A stretch of DNA of 64,000 nucleotides from Streptacidiphilus sp. ASG 303 (lineage in GTDB: Bacteria; Actinomycetota; Actinomycetes; Streptomycetales; Streptomycetaceae), in contig NZ_JAJLRA010000017.1 of assembly GCF_020991365.1 (NCBI RefSeq), positions 57,067 to 121,066 on the forward strand, given 5' to 3'. Of this stretch, positions 1 through 8,511 are shown one piece after another. Made by a program: the position numbers and the translations under genes. A model generated the notes under the pieces. That model made no database searches and had not been told where the DNA came from. It was given only the letters and a program-made list of their open reading frames with translations. Numbering within the stretch: position 1 is the stretch's first letter; the number at the start of each line of letters is the position of its first letter.

Positions 1-12
1 TAACCTGATCCC

Positions 13-36
13 CTGAACGGCTGAACGGCTGAACGG
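13..36. repeat. Three tandem 8-bp repeats upstream of kinase gene
   Basis: Three perfect copies of CTGAACGG lie end to end about 30 bp before the kinase start. The window begins just upstream, so their context is incomplete. They could be a direct-repeat operator or simple slippage; nothing here decides between these. Confidence 0.6.
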
Positions 37-66
37 CCGGACGGCACTCGAGCCAGGGGGCGGGGC

Positions 67-2046
67 ATGCAGACCGGGGGTGGACCCGACGGCGAGGAGC
101 GCGCGCAGGGCGCGCCCGCCGGGCGGGAGCAGGAGGACGGCCCCCGGGCCGCCGACCGGGACGGGGCCGAGGGGCACCCGGGACGCCTGATCGACAACCG
201 CTACGAGCTGCAGCGCCGCCTGGGCCGGGGCGGCATGGGGGTGGTCTGGGAGGCCAGGGACACCCGGCTGCACCGGCAGGTGGCGGTCAAGGAGCTGCTC
301 TTCCGGGGCGCCGTGGACCCCGAGACGCAGGCCCAGTGGGTGGAGCGCGCCCGCCGCGAGGCGCAGGCCATCGCCCGGATCGGCCACGAGCACGTGGTGA
401 CGGTGTACGACGTGACCGAGGCCGACGGCCAGGTGTGGATCGTGATGGAGCAGGTCGACCCGCGCTCCCTGGCGGACCTGCTGCGGGCCAACGGGCGGCT
501 GCCGCTGCAGGACGCGGCCCGGATCTGCCTGGAGGTGCTGCGCGGGCTGCGGGCGGTGCACGCCGCCGGGGTGCTGCACCGCGACGTCAAGCCGCACAAC
601 GTCCTCTTCCGGCGCGACGGCCGCGCGGTGCTGATGGACTTCGGCATCGCCACCTTCGAGGGCGCCGCCCAGGTGACCCGGCTGCACGAGACCGTGGGCA
701 CGCCCGCCTACCTGGCGCCGGAGCTGGCCGTCCCGTCCGACCGGCGTCCGCCCGGCCCGGCGAGCGACCTGTGGTCGCTCGGCGTGGCCCTGTACGAGAT
801 GGTCGAGGGCAGGCTGCCGTTCCGCGGCGCGACCCCGTACGAGGTGCTGCTGGCCGTCCGCGAGGAGGAGCCCCCGCCGCCGGTGCACGCCGGTCCGCTG
901 GGGCCGCTGCTGGCGGGGCTGCTGGCCAAGGACCCGGCGGACCGGACGACCGCGGACCGGGCCGAGGAGCTGCTGCGCCACGTGGTGCAGGACACCCCGG
1001 CGACGCCCTCCTCGCTCGACCTGCGGACCTGGCGCCTGGTCGGGTCGGACACCGGCACCGGCGACGGGGGCGGGGGCGGCGGGGCCGGTTCCGGGGGTGC
1101 CCGCCGGGACGGCGGCCCCGCCGAGCCCGGCCCCGGCGGGGACCGGCCGGTCCGGCGGGCGTGGTGGCGGGACCGGCGGCTGCGGCTGCCGGCGCTGGCG
1201 GTCGTGCTCGCCCTGGTGGCGGGCGCGGCCTGGCTCGGCCACCGCGGCCGGGACGCGCAGGACGACCTGGCGGACTCCCCGACGATGGTGCAGGCGCGCC
1301 AGCGCGGCATGCTGGTCATCGGCGTCAAGCAGGACCAGCCGGGGCTGGGCGTGCTCAAGGACGCGCGCCGGAACCTCTACCAGGGCTTCGACGTGGACAT
1401 GGCCTCGTACATCGCCCGGGACCTCGGGTTCGGGGCGTCCCGGGTGCGCTTCGTCACCGTGAACACCCTCAGCCGGGAGCTGATGCTGCAGAACGGCTCG
1501 GTGGACCTGGTGGTGGCCAGCTACAGCATGACGCCGGAGCGGGCCCGGGAGGTGACCTTCGCCGGACCGTACTACCTGACGGGGCAGGACTTCCTGCTCC
1601 GCACCGACCAGACCGGCGTGCAGGGCGCGGAGGACCTGGCCGGCCGCACGGTGTGCACGGCCCGCGGATCGACCCCCGGGGAGCGGCTGGCGAAGTACTA
1701 CCCCGCCATCAGGGTGGCGTACCGCAACAGCTACCAGCAGTGCGTCAAGGACCTGCTGGCCCGCCGGGTGGACGCGGTCTCGACCGACGAGATCATCCTG
1801 GCCGGCTACCAGGAGCAGTACCGCGGCCGGCTGCAGTTGCTGGACGCCCCCTTCGGATCGGAGGCGTACGGCGTCGGCATGGCGCTGGGCGACGAGGCGA
1901 TGCGGCGCCGGGTCTGCGCGTCGATCGACCGCTACGTCGACAGCGGCGCCTGGCACGCCTCGTGGAAGCGGTGGCTGGAACCGCTGGGCCTGCTGCAGCC
2001 GAGGCCGGGCACCTGCTCCGACCAGACCTGGCGGAACGCCGGCTGA
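67..2046 (+). CDS. Ser/Thr protein kinase fused to an extracellular glutamate-type binding domain
   Basis: Predicted single-pass receptor kinase of 659 residues. Residues about 46-310 form a Hanks-type kinase with glycine loop GRGGMGVV (53-60), catalytic Lys75, HRDVKPHN (171-178), DFG (191-193) and APE (217-219), so it looks active. A Gly/Pro-rich linker leads to one membrane segment (about 373-391). Residues about 405-645 form an SBP_bac_3 amino-acid-binding domain that matches GluB, encoded 4 kb downstream, in FAGPYY, the G-S-T...ER motif, YxQCV and EPYGVG/EAYGVG. The inferred topology is kinase inside and binding domain outside. It sits next to gluK/gluR and gluABCD, so glutamate or a related amino acid is the likely signal. 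ATG at 67 follows a G-rich ribosome site. Confidence 0.9.
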   Translation: MQTGGGPDGEERAQGAPAGREQEDGPRAADRDGAEGHPGRLIDNRYELQRRLGRGGMGVVWEARDTRLHRQVAVKELLFRGAVDPETQAQWVERARREAQAIARIGHEHVVTVYDVTEADGQVWIVMEQVDPRSLADLLRANGRLPLQDAARICLEVLRGLRAVHAAGVLHRDVKPHNVLFRRDGRAVLMDFGIATFEGAAQVTRLHETVGTPAYLAPELAVPSDRRPPGPASDLWSLGVALYEMVEGRLPFRGATPYEVLLAVREEEPPPPVHAGPLGPLLAGLLAKDPADRTTADRAEELLRHVVQDTPATPSSLDLRTWRLVGSDTGTGDGGGGGGAGSGGARRDGGPAEPGPGGDRPVRRAWWRDRRLRLPALAVVLALVAGAAWLGHRGRDAQDDLADSPTMVQARQRGMLVIGVKQDQPGLGVLKDARRNLYQGFDVDMASYIARDLGFGASRVRFVTVNTLSRELMLQNGSVDLVVASYSMTPERAREVTFAGPYYLTGQDFLLRTDQTGVQGAEDLAGRTVCTARGSTPGERLAKYYPAIRVAYRNSYQQCVKDLLARRVDAVSTDEIILAGYQEQYRGRLQLLDAPFGSEAYGVGMALGDEAMRRRVCASIDRYVDSGAWHASWKRWLEPLGLLQPRPGTCSDQTWRNAG

Positions 2047-2129
2047 CGCGGCGCGGGCGCGGCGGGACGGCGTGGCCGGGGGCGATGTCCCGGGGGGGCG
2101 GCCGGTGTCCCGGGGCCGGCGGTCCGGCC

Positions 2130-3524
2130 TCAGTCCGCCGTGCGGCGCGGGGCGGTCAGGGTCACCCGCAGCCCCGTCGGCTCGCCCGGGCCGAACTCCA
2201 GCGCCCCGCCGGTGGCCGCCAGCAGGGTGCGGGCGATGGAGAGGCCGAGGCCGGACCCGTCGACGTTCTGGTGGCGGGGGCTGCGCCAGAAGCGGTCGCC
2301 GATCCGTGCCAGCTCCTCGTCGGTCAGTCCGGGCCCGCCGTCCGCCACGGTGACGGCGACGTCGTCGCCGCGCAGGGCCACCGACACCCGTACCGGCTCC
2401 CCGCGGGGGGTGAACTTCAGCGCGTTGTCGACCACCGCGTCCAGCGCGCTGCCGAAGCCGACGGGGTCCGTCCAGCCCAGGGCCATCGGCGGCCCCTCCC
2501 AGGCCAGCTCCACACCGCGCTGCCCGGCGACCGGCCGCCAGGCGTCCACCCGCCCCAGCGCCAGCCTGACCAGGTCGGTGCGGACCGCCTCGGGGCGGGC
2601 GTGCTCGGCGGTGGCGAGCCCCAGCAGGTCGTCGAGGACGCGGGCCAGGCGGCGGCCCTCCTCGCGCACCGCGGCCAGCTCCTCCTCGTGGCCCTCGGGC
2701 AGTTCCAGGCCCAGCAGCTCGATCCGCAGCATGAGCGCGGCCAGCGGGTTGCGCAGCTGGTGGGAGGCGTCGGCGACGAAGTCCCGCTGGCGCTGCATGG
2801 ACAGCTCCACGTGGTCGGCCATCTCGTTGAAGGACCCGGCGAGGCGGCGCAGCTCCGGGGGGCCGCCGGCGGGGGCGACGCGGGCGTTCATCCGTCCGGT
2901 GGCGATCTCGTGGGTGGCCCGGTCGAGGACCCGCACGGGACGCAGCACCCAGCCGGTGAGGCGGACGGAGGCCAGCACGGCGAGGGTCATGGCGGCGGCC
3001 TCGCCGGCGCCCAGCAGCAGCCAGCGGCGCAGGATCCGGGCGCGCAGCGCGCCGGTGGGCGAGTCGGTGTAGACCACGGCCACCACGTCGCCGTCGCGGA
3101 CCACCGGGGAGGCGACCGTCAGGGTGCGGTCGTCCGACCAGGGCCAGACCTGCGGGGGGTTGTGGCTGCGTCGGCCGTCGAGCGCCTCCTGGAACGGCTC
3201 GCTCCGGGGGCCGTCCTCCTGGCTCCACCAGCGGCCCGGGGAGACGGCGAGGGCGCGTCCGCTGCGGGAGAAGACCCCGGCCCGGATGCCGTACACCTCG
3301 CTGTACCGGACGACCTCGGCACGCAGGACGTCCAGCGGGGCGGAGTCCCCGCTGTCGGCGGGGACGTACTGGGCGAGGCCCGCGAAGCGGGCGGAGTCGT
3401 CGATCCGGTCGACGACGACGCGCTGCTGCTCGGCGGCGGCCTCGGCGGCGGCGAGGGGCACGCCGAGGGCGGCCAGGACGCCGGCCATCAGGGAGAGGAG
3501 GATGCCGAGGAGGCGGGTGCGCAT
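2130..3524 (-). CDS. gluK: Sensor histidine kinase GluK of the GluR-GluK system
   Basis: Membrane histidine kinase of 464 residues. It has an N-terminal membrane segment (about 5-28), an extracytoplasmic sensor region (about 30-165), a second membrane segment (168-192), HAMP, and a HisKA domain with phospho-acceptor His255 in DASHQLRNP. The HATPase domain has the N-box (Asn367) and a GSGLGLSIA G-box near the C-terminus. The start lies 6 bp after the gluR stop, so the two are one operon. In Streptomyces coelicolor the pair beside gluABCD is GluR-GluK, which senses glutamate and controls its uptake. The name is assigned from this conserved position and architecture. Confidence 0.88.
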   Translation of the reverse strand: MRTRLLGILLSLMAGVLAALGVPLAAAEAAAEQQRVVVDRIDDSARFAGLAQYVPADSGDSAPLDVLRAEVVRYSEVYGIRAGVFSRSGRALAVSPGRWWSQEDGPRSEPFQEALDGRRSHNPPQVWPWSDDRTLTVASPVVRDGDVVAVVYTDSPTGALRARILRRWLLLGAGEAAAMTLAVLASVRLTGWVLRPVRVLDRATHEIATGRMNARVAPAGGPPELRRLAGSFNEMADHVELSMQRQRDFVADASHQLRNPLAALMLRIELLGLELPEGHEEELAAVREEGRRLARVLDDLLGLATAEHARPEAVRTDLVRLALGRVDAWRPVAGQRGVELAWEGPPMALGWTDPVGFGSALDAVVDNALKFTPRGEPVRVSVALRGDDVAVTVADGGPGLTDEELARIGDRFWRSPRHQNVDGSGLGLSIARTLLAATGGALEFGPGEPTGLRVTLTAPRRTAD

Positions 3525-3530
3525 GACGGG

Positions 3531-4331
3531 TCAGCGGCCGCTTCCGGGGGCCGAGGGCGGGGCCGCCGGGTTCCGGGCCGCCGCGGGCGGGGCGGGCGGG
3601 GCGGGCGGCCCGTCCGGGGGCTCGGGGACCAGCCGGTAGCCGACGCCGCGCACCGTCTCCACCAGCGCCGGCAGCGCGAGCTTGGCGCGCAGCGAGGCGA
3701 CGTGGACCTCCAGGGTGCGGCCGTTGCCCTCCCAGCCGCTGCGCCACACCTCGCTGAAGATCTGCTCCCGCCGGTAGACGACGCCGGGGTGCTGGGCGAG
3801 GAGCGCCAGCAGGTCGAACTCCTTGCGGGTGAGCGGGACCTCGCGGCCCTCCACGGTCACCCGGCGGCACTCCCGGTCGATGGCGATGCCCCGGGCCGCC
3901 AGCGGACCGGCCTCGGCGGCCCGGTCGGCGGAGGGCGGCGCGCCGGCGCGGTCGGCGGGCGGCGCGGAGCCGCGGCGGGCGACGGCGTGGATGCGGGCGA
4001 GCAGCTCGCCCATGTCGTACGGCTTGGTGACGTAGTCGTCGGCGCCGAGGTTGAGGCCGTGGATGCGGGACCGGGTGTCGGCGCGCGCGGTGACCATGAT
4101 CACGGGCACCCCGCTGGAGTCCCGGATCCGGCTGCACACCTCGAAGCCGTCGCGGTCGGGCAGGCCGAGGTCGAGCAGCACCACGCGGTAGGGCTCCGCG
4201 CCGTCGGGCACGAGCGCGTCGAGCGCCTCACTGCCGCTGCGGGCGTGGCGCACCTGGAAGCCGTGCCTGCCGAGTACGGCCACCAGGGCGGCCGCCACGC
4301 GGTCGTCGTCCTCGACGAGGAGCAGGCGCAT
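3531..4331 (-). CDS. gluR: OmpR-family response regulator GluR
   Basis: DNA-binding response regulator of 266 residues. The receiver domain begins MRLLLVEDD, with phospho-acceptor Asp54 in LLDLGLPD and a conserved Lys in the TKPYD motif. A Pro/Ala-rich linker leads to a C-terminal winged helix (about 155-240). The ATG at 4331 was chosen because it starts the receiver fold directly and has AAGGGGAG upstream; the open frame extends further but only as low-complexity Ser/Asp/Thr codons. It is divergent from gluA and is expected to act on the gluA promoter, as GluR does in S. coelicolor. A short Pro-rich tail of unknown role follows the winged helix. Confidence 0.9.
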   Translation of the reverse strand: MRLLLVEDDDRVAAALVAVLGRHGFQVRHARSGSEALDALVPDGAEPYRVVLLDLGLPDRDGFEVCSRIRDSSGVPVIMVTARADTRSRIHGLNLGADDYVTKPYDMGELLARIHAVARRGSAPPADRAGAPPSADRAAEAGPLAARGIAIDRECRRVTVEGREVPLTRKEFDLLALLAQHPGVVYRREQIFSEVWRSGWEGNGRTLEVHVASLRAKLALPALVETVRGVGYRLVPEPPDGPPAPPAPPAAARNPAAPPSAPGSGR

Positions 4332-4396
4332 CCCGCTCTCCCCTTCCGCCCGGGTTCCCTCACGGCGCCGTCCGGCTCCGTGCCGTCCGGACCCGT

Positions 4397-4440
4397 CCGT
4401 GTCGCTGTCGGTGTCCGTGTCGCTGTCGCTCTGTCCATGT
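4397..4440. repeat. 18-bp direct repeats in the gluR leader
   Basis: Two copies of CCGTGTCGCTGTCG begin at 4397 and 4415 (18-bp period), followed by a degraded third. They lie 65-110 bp upstream of the gluR start in the gluR-gluA intergenic region. OmpR-family regulators often bind direct repeats, so this could be a GluR site, but an 18-bp period is not the usual 10-11 bp spacing. Confidence 0.45.
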
Positions 4441-4621
4441 CGCTTCGGCAGGCCGCCGCGGTTCCCTGAATCCACGCCCAGGCCACCCGTCCGGGTCAAC
4501 CCCGATCCGGTGAACCCGCAGGTACCGTTATTGACCTGGAACCTTGCCGACGGCGCCGTCCGCCACCTGCGGGGAGGCCCCCCGTGTCCCGATCGTGATC
4601 CTCAAGTTCCGCTCAGATCTG

Positions 4622-4651
4622 CTGACGGAGCGTCGCACGCGCTCCTATGGT
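4622..4651 (+). promoter_or_regulatory. Candidate gluA promoter (-35 CTGACG, -10 TATGGT)
   Basis: CTGACG (4622-4627) and TATGGT (4646-4651) are separated by 18 bp, close to the housekeeping promoter pattern of Streptomyces. Transcription would start near 4658, leaving about 150 nt of leader before gluA. No other good pair was seen in the gluR-gluA interval. Confidence 0.5.
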
Positions 4652-4806
4652 CGCCCCACCGGGGCTGCGGACTCCGCCGGTCCGCGCCCCGGCTGAACAG
4701 CCGGTACGGCCGGACGGTCGGCACGGCCGGGCAGCCGGTACGGCCGGCGGGGAACGGGCAGCCGGCGGAAGCAGCCGGCAGGACGGCGAGAAGGAGCAGT
4801 GTGCGC

Positions 4807-5580
4807 ATGACCGAGGCCGCCACCTCCGGGACCACCGCCGGGGCCGACGCCCTGGTGTCGCTGAAGGGCGTGAACAAGCACTTCGGTGCCCTGCACGTGC
4901 TCCAGGACGTCGACCTGGAGATCGCCGCGGGCGAGGTGGTCGTGGTGATCGGCCCGTCCGGCTCCGGCAAGTCCACCCTCTGCCGCACGATCAACAGGCT
5001 GGAGACGGTCGACTCCGGCACCATCACCGTGGACGGCCGGCCGCTGCCCGCCGAGGGCCGGGAGCTGGCCCGGCTGCGCGCCGAGGTCGGCATGGTGTTC
5101 CAATCCTTCAACCTCTTCGCGCACCGCACGGTGCTGGAGAACGTCGTCATGGGCCAGGTCAAGGTGCGGAAGGTGCCGCGCGACCAGGCCGAGGCGAAGG
5201 CCCGGACGCTGCTGGACCGGGTCGGCGTCGGCGCCCAGGCCGACAAGTACCCGGCGCAGCTCTCCGGCGGCCAGCAGCAGCGCGTCGCCATCGCCCGCGC
5301 CCTGGCCATGGACCCCAAGGTGATGCTCTTCGACGAGCCCACCTCCGCCCTGGACCCCGAGATGATCAACGAGGTCCTGGAGGTGATGCGGCAGCTGGCC
5401 GCCGAGGGCATGACCATGATCGTGGTCACCCACGAGATGGGCTTCGCGCGCTCCGCCGCCAACCGGGTCGTCTTCATGGCCGACGGGCGCATCGTCGAGG
5501 AGAACACCCCGGAGGCCTTCTTCACCGCGCCCCGCAGCGACCGGGCCAAGGACTTCCTGTCGAAGATCCTCCACCACTGA
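4807..5580 (+). CDS. gluA: Glutamate ABC transporter ATP-binding protein GluA
   Basis: Cytoplasmic ATPase of 257 residues that powers amino-acid uptake. Walker A is GPSGSGKST, the Q-loop is FQSFNLF, the signature is LSGGQQQR, Walker B is [14 protein letters not shown], and the switch His is in VVTHEMGF. This is the HisP/GlnQ-type polar amino-acid importer family. AAGGAG lies 10 bp before ATG 4807; an in-frame GTG at 4801 with 4-bp spacing is an alternative start that would add two residues. First gene of the gluABCD operon and divergent from gluRK. Confidence 0.93.
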   Translation: MTEAATSGTTAGADALVSLKGVNKHFGALHVLQDVDLEIAAGEVVVVIGPSGSGKSTLCRTINRLETVDSGTITVDGRPLPAEGRELARLRAEVGMVFQSFNLFAHRTVLENVVMGQVKVRKVPRDQAEAKARTLLDRVGVGAQADKYPAQLSGGQQQRVAIARALAMDPKVMLFDEPTSALDPEMINEVLEVMRQLAAEGMTMIVVTHEMGFARSAANRVVFMADGRIVEENTPEAFFTAPRSDRAKDFLSKILHH

Positions 5581-5722
5581 ACCGGGCCGCGGCCGCCCTT
5601 CCGCCCCGATCCCGCCCCCTCCCGCCCCCTCCCGTCCGCTCCCGCACCCTGCCGCCGAGCAGGCCGACGCCCGCTCCCCGTGGCCGGGGGCCGGGCGAGA
5701 CCCCGCCAAGGAGAGAACCCGC

Positions 5723-6610
5723 ATGAGGACTCGTCGCACCGCCGCGGCCGCACTGGCCGTGCTCGCCCTGACCGCCGTCGCCGCGTGCGGCAAGGAGGGG
5801 TCGCCGAACGGCGACAGCTCGGGCCCCGCCTCCTCGTACGAGGTGAAGAAGGACGTCTCGGTCTCCGGCTCCCCCACCTTCGACGCAGCGAAGAAGCGCG
5901 GCAAGCTGATCGTCGGCGCCAAGGCCGACCAGCCGAACCTCGGCTTCGAGGACGTCGCCAACGGCACCCGCACCGGCTTCGACATCGAGATCGCCAAGAT
6001 GATCGCCGCCGACCTGGGCTTCCCCGCCGACAAGGTGGAGTTCAAGACCGTCCCGTCGACCAACCGCGAGACGGCGATCTCCGGCGGCGAGGTCGACTAC
6101 TACGTCGGCACCTACACCATCAACGACGACCGCAAGCAGAAGGTCTCCTTCGCCGGCCCGTACTACGTCGCCGGCCAGGACCTGCTGGTCGCCAAGGACA
6201 ACACGGACATCACCGGCCCCGAGGCCACCAAGGGCAAGAAGGTCTGCTCGGCGACCGGCTCGACCTCCATCGAGCGGATCAAGAAGTACGGCGCGCAGAT
6301 CGTCGCCTTCGACACCTACTCGCAGTGCGTCGACAAGCTGCTCGACGGCTCGGTGGACGCCGTCACCACCGACGACGCCATCCTCAAGGGCTACGCCGCC
6401 AAGTACGAGGGCAAGCTCAAGGTCGTCGGCAAGCCGTTCTCCCAGGAGCCCTACGGCGTCGGCCTCAACAAGGACGACAAGGCGCTGCGCGACGCGATCA
6501 ACAACGCGATCGAGGCGCACGAGAAGAACGGCGACTGGAAGAAGGCGTACGACGCGACGCTCGGCAAGTCCGGGTCGACCGCCACGCCCCCGCAGCTCGC
6601 CCGCTACTGA
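5723..6610 (+). CDS. gluB: Glutamate-binding lipoprotein GluB
   Basis: Solute-binding lipoprotein of 295 residues that captures glutamate outside the membrane and delivers it to GluCD. A lipoprotein signal peptide ends at ALTAVAAC, with the lipidated Cys22. The mature part is an SBP_bac_3 domain with FAGPYYVAGQD, GSTSIERI and a pair of conserved cysteines (in KVCSA and YSQCV). AAGGAGAG precedes the ATG. The domain is closely similar to the extracellular half of the kinase encoded at 67-2046. It is followed by a strong hairpin before gluC. Confidence 0.94.
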   Translation: MRTRRTAAAALAVLALTAVAACGKEGSPNGDSSGPASSYEVKKDVSVSGSPTFDAAKKRGKLIVGAKADQPNLGFEDVANGTRTGFDIEIAKMIAADLGFPADKVEFKTVPSTNRETAISGGEVDYYVGTYTINDDRKQKVSFAGPYYVAGQDLLVAKDNTDITGPEATKGKKVCSATGSTSIERIKKYGAQIVAFDTYSQCVDKLLDGSVDAVTTDDAILKGYAAKYEGKLKVVGKPFSQEPYGVGLNKDDKALRDAINNAIEAHEKNGDWKKAYDATLGKSGSTATPPQLARY

Positions 6611-6619
6611 CCGAACCCC

Positions 6620-6647
6620 GGGGCGGCGGCCGTCCGGCCGCCGCCCC
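6620..6647 (+). terminator. Intercistronic hairpin between gluB and gluC
   Basis: A perfect 12-bp stem (GGGGCGGCGGCC, 6620-6631, pairing with 6636-6647) surrounds the loop GTCC. There is no T-run after it, so it is more likely a partial terminator or an mRNA-stabilising structure than a full stop. Hairpins like this after binding-protein genes usually keep binding protein in excess over permease. Confidence 0.65.
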
Positions 6648-6688
6648 GGCCACGCCCGAATCCCCACCCCGGGAGGAGGAAGGCCGCC

Positions 6689-7339
6689 TTGGACCTCCTG
6701 TTCCGCGACCACAACCTCGCGCTCTTCCGCGACGGCTTCCTGCACACGGTCGAGCTGACCGCGATCAGCGGCCTGCTCGCCCTGCTGCTGGGGGTGCTGC
6801 TGGCCGCCTTCCGCGTCTCGCCCGTGCCGCCGCTGCGCGTCTTCGGCACGGTCTGGGTGAACGTGCTCCGCAACACCCCGCTCGTCCTGCTCTTCTTCGC
6901 CGTCGTCTTCGGCCTGCCGAAGATCGGCGTCTCGCTGGACTACTTCACCTTCGCCGTGCTGGCGCTGGGCTGCTACACCTCCAGCTTCGTCTGCGAGGCG
7001 GTGCGCTCGGGCATCAACACGGTGCCGCTGGGCCAGGCCGAGGCGGCCCGCAGCCTGGGCATGACCTTCGGCCAGACGCTGCGCCTGGTGGTGCTGCCCC
7101 AGGCCACCCGCACGGTGGTGGCGCCCCTCGGGTCCGTCCTGATCGCGCTCGCCAAGAACTCCGCGATCGCCGGCGCGTTCAACGTCTTCGAGCTCTACGG
7201 CGTGATGCGGACCTGGAACGAGCGCGGCTACGACATCGTCGCGATCTTCTTCTGGGTGGCCGTGGGCTACCTCGTCATCACCTTCGCGATCAGCGGGCTG
7301 TTCCGCGCCCTGGAGAACCGACTGGCGGTGGCACGATGA
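6689..7339 (+). CDS. gluC: Glutamate ABC transporter permease GluC (TTG start)
   Basis: Inner-membrane permease of 216 residues of the HisM/GlnP amino-acid family. It has several hydrophobic segments and the EAA loop (QAEAARSLGMTFGQTLRLVVLPQA) that contacts the GluA ATPase. The start is TTG at 6689, 7-8 bp after GGGAGGAGGA; the first ATG in frame is much too far in. The stop overlaps the gluD start (ATGA), indicating translational coupling. Confidence 0.93.
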   Translation: MDLLFRDHNLALFRDGFLHTVELTAISGLLALLLGVLLAAFRVSPVPPLRVFGTVWVNVLRNTPLVLLFFAVVFGLPKIGVSLDYFTFAVLALGCYTSSFVCEAVRSGINTVPLGQAEAARSLGMTFGQTLRLVVLPQATRTVVAPLGSVLIALAKNSAIAGAFNVFELYGVMRTWNERGYDIVAIFFWVAVGYLVITFAISGLFRALENRLAVAR

Positions 7340-8241
7340 GCGGCAGCGTCCTCTACGACGCCCCGGGCCCCCGGGCCCGCCGGCGCAACCTCGCCGTCGG
7401 CGTGCTCGCCACCGCGGGCATCGCCGCCCTGGTCTGGGTGGCGGTGGCGCGGCTGGCCTCGCACGGGCAGTTCTCGGCCGACATGTGGGCGCCGTTCCAG
7501 TACAAGAACGTGCAGGAGCGGCTGCTGCACGGGCTGCAGGACACCCTGACCGCGTTCGCGTTCGCCGCCGTGCTGTCGCTGGCCCTCGGCGCGCTGCTGG
7601 CGGCCGGGCGGCTCTCGGACCACCGGCCGGTGCGCTGGTTCTGCACCGCCTTCGTCGAGTTCTTCCGGGCGATGCCGCTGGTCATCATGATCTTCGCGCT
7701 CTACCAGGGGCTCTTCGGCGACGCCCCGCTGTGGGCGCTGGTGGCCGGCCTGACGCTGTACAACGGCTCGGTGCAGGCCGAGATCTTCCGCGCCGGCATC
7801 AACGCCGTGCCCCGGGGGCAGGCCGAGGCGGCGTACGCGCTCGGCATGCGCAAGTCCCAGGTCATGGGCGGCGTGCTGGTGCCGCAGGCCGTCCGGGCGA
7901 TGCTGCCGTCGGTGCTCAGCCAACTGGTCGTCACCCTCAAGGACACCTCGCTCGGCTACATCATCACCTACGAGGAGCTGCTGTACGTCGGCAAGCTGAT
8001 CGCGGGCACCACCAGCACCGCCGAGGGCTACCCCTACGTGCCGGTCGTGCTCGTGATCGCGCCGGTCTACATCGGCCTGTGCCTGGCCCTGTCCGGCCTG
8101 GCCCGGTGGCTGGAGACCCGCGGCCGCCGGAACCGCGGCGCGGGGCCCGGCGCACCGGCGAAGGACGCGGGGACCGGCGGCGCGGGCCTGCCGGCCGCGG
8201 CGGGGCCCGCGGCCGCGGGATCGGCGGCCACCGGGGAGTGA
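7336..8241 (+). CDS. gluD: Glutamate ABC transporter permease GluD
   Basis: Second permease subunit, 301 residues, partner of GluC. It begins at the ATG overlapping the gluC stop. It has an N-terminal membrane segment (about 18-40), a core of permease helices, and the EAA motif GQAEAAYALGMRKSQVMGGV. The last 45 residues are a Gly/Ala-rich cytoplasmic tail without known function. Last gene of the operon. Confidence 0.93.
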   Translation: MSGSVLYDAPGPRARRRNLAVGVLATAGIAALVWVAVARLASHGQFSADMWAPFQYKNVQERLLHGLQDTLTAFAFAAVLSLALGALLAAGRLSDHRPVRWFCTAFVEFFRAMPLVIMIFALYQGLFGDAPLWALVAGLTLYNGSVQAEIFRAGINAVPRGQAEAAYALGMRKSQVMGGVLVPQAVRAMLPSVLSQLVVTLKDTSLGYIITYEELLYVGKLIAGTTSTAEGYPYVPVVLVIAPVYIGLCLALSGLARWLETRGRRNRGAGPGAPAKDAGTGGAGLPAAAGPAAAGSAATGE

Positions 8242-8511
8242 GCCGGCGGGAGGCGGGCCGCCGGGGAGCGGACCGTCTCGGCTGACGCAGCGTCAACCGC
8301 CCCCGGAGCGCCCGGCGCCCCGGGGGCTCCCCGGTCTCCACGGCGCGATCCGGCGTGCACCCGGAGCTGCTTGACGCGCCCCCCGGCGATCTGTTGCATT
8401 GCTCTTCGTGACAGGATGCGGGGTACTGCGGCCAGGCGGCCCACCGGGCGGACCGACACACCGTCGGCTGCGCCGTACGCGACCCCCGCAGCCCCTCCCG
8501 GGAGCCGCACC

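Noticed and set aside
336..4469. Very long open frame on the + strand across the kinase fusion and gluKR
   Set aside because: It has Arg/Gly/Pro-only composition and covers genes with clear domains in other frames; it is an artefact of high GC.
8371..8399. Promoter TTGACG-N17-TTGCAT upstream of the monooxygenase
   Set aside because: The -35 is good but the -10 fits poorly and no other support was found.
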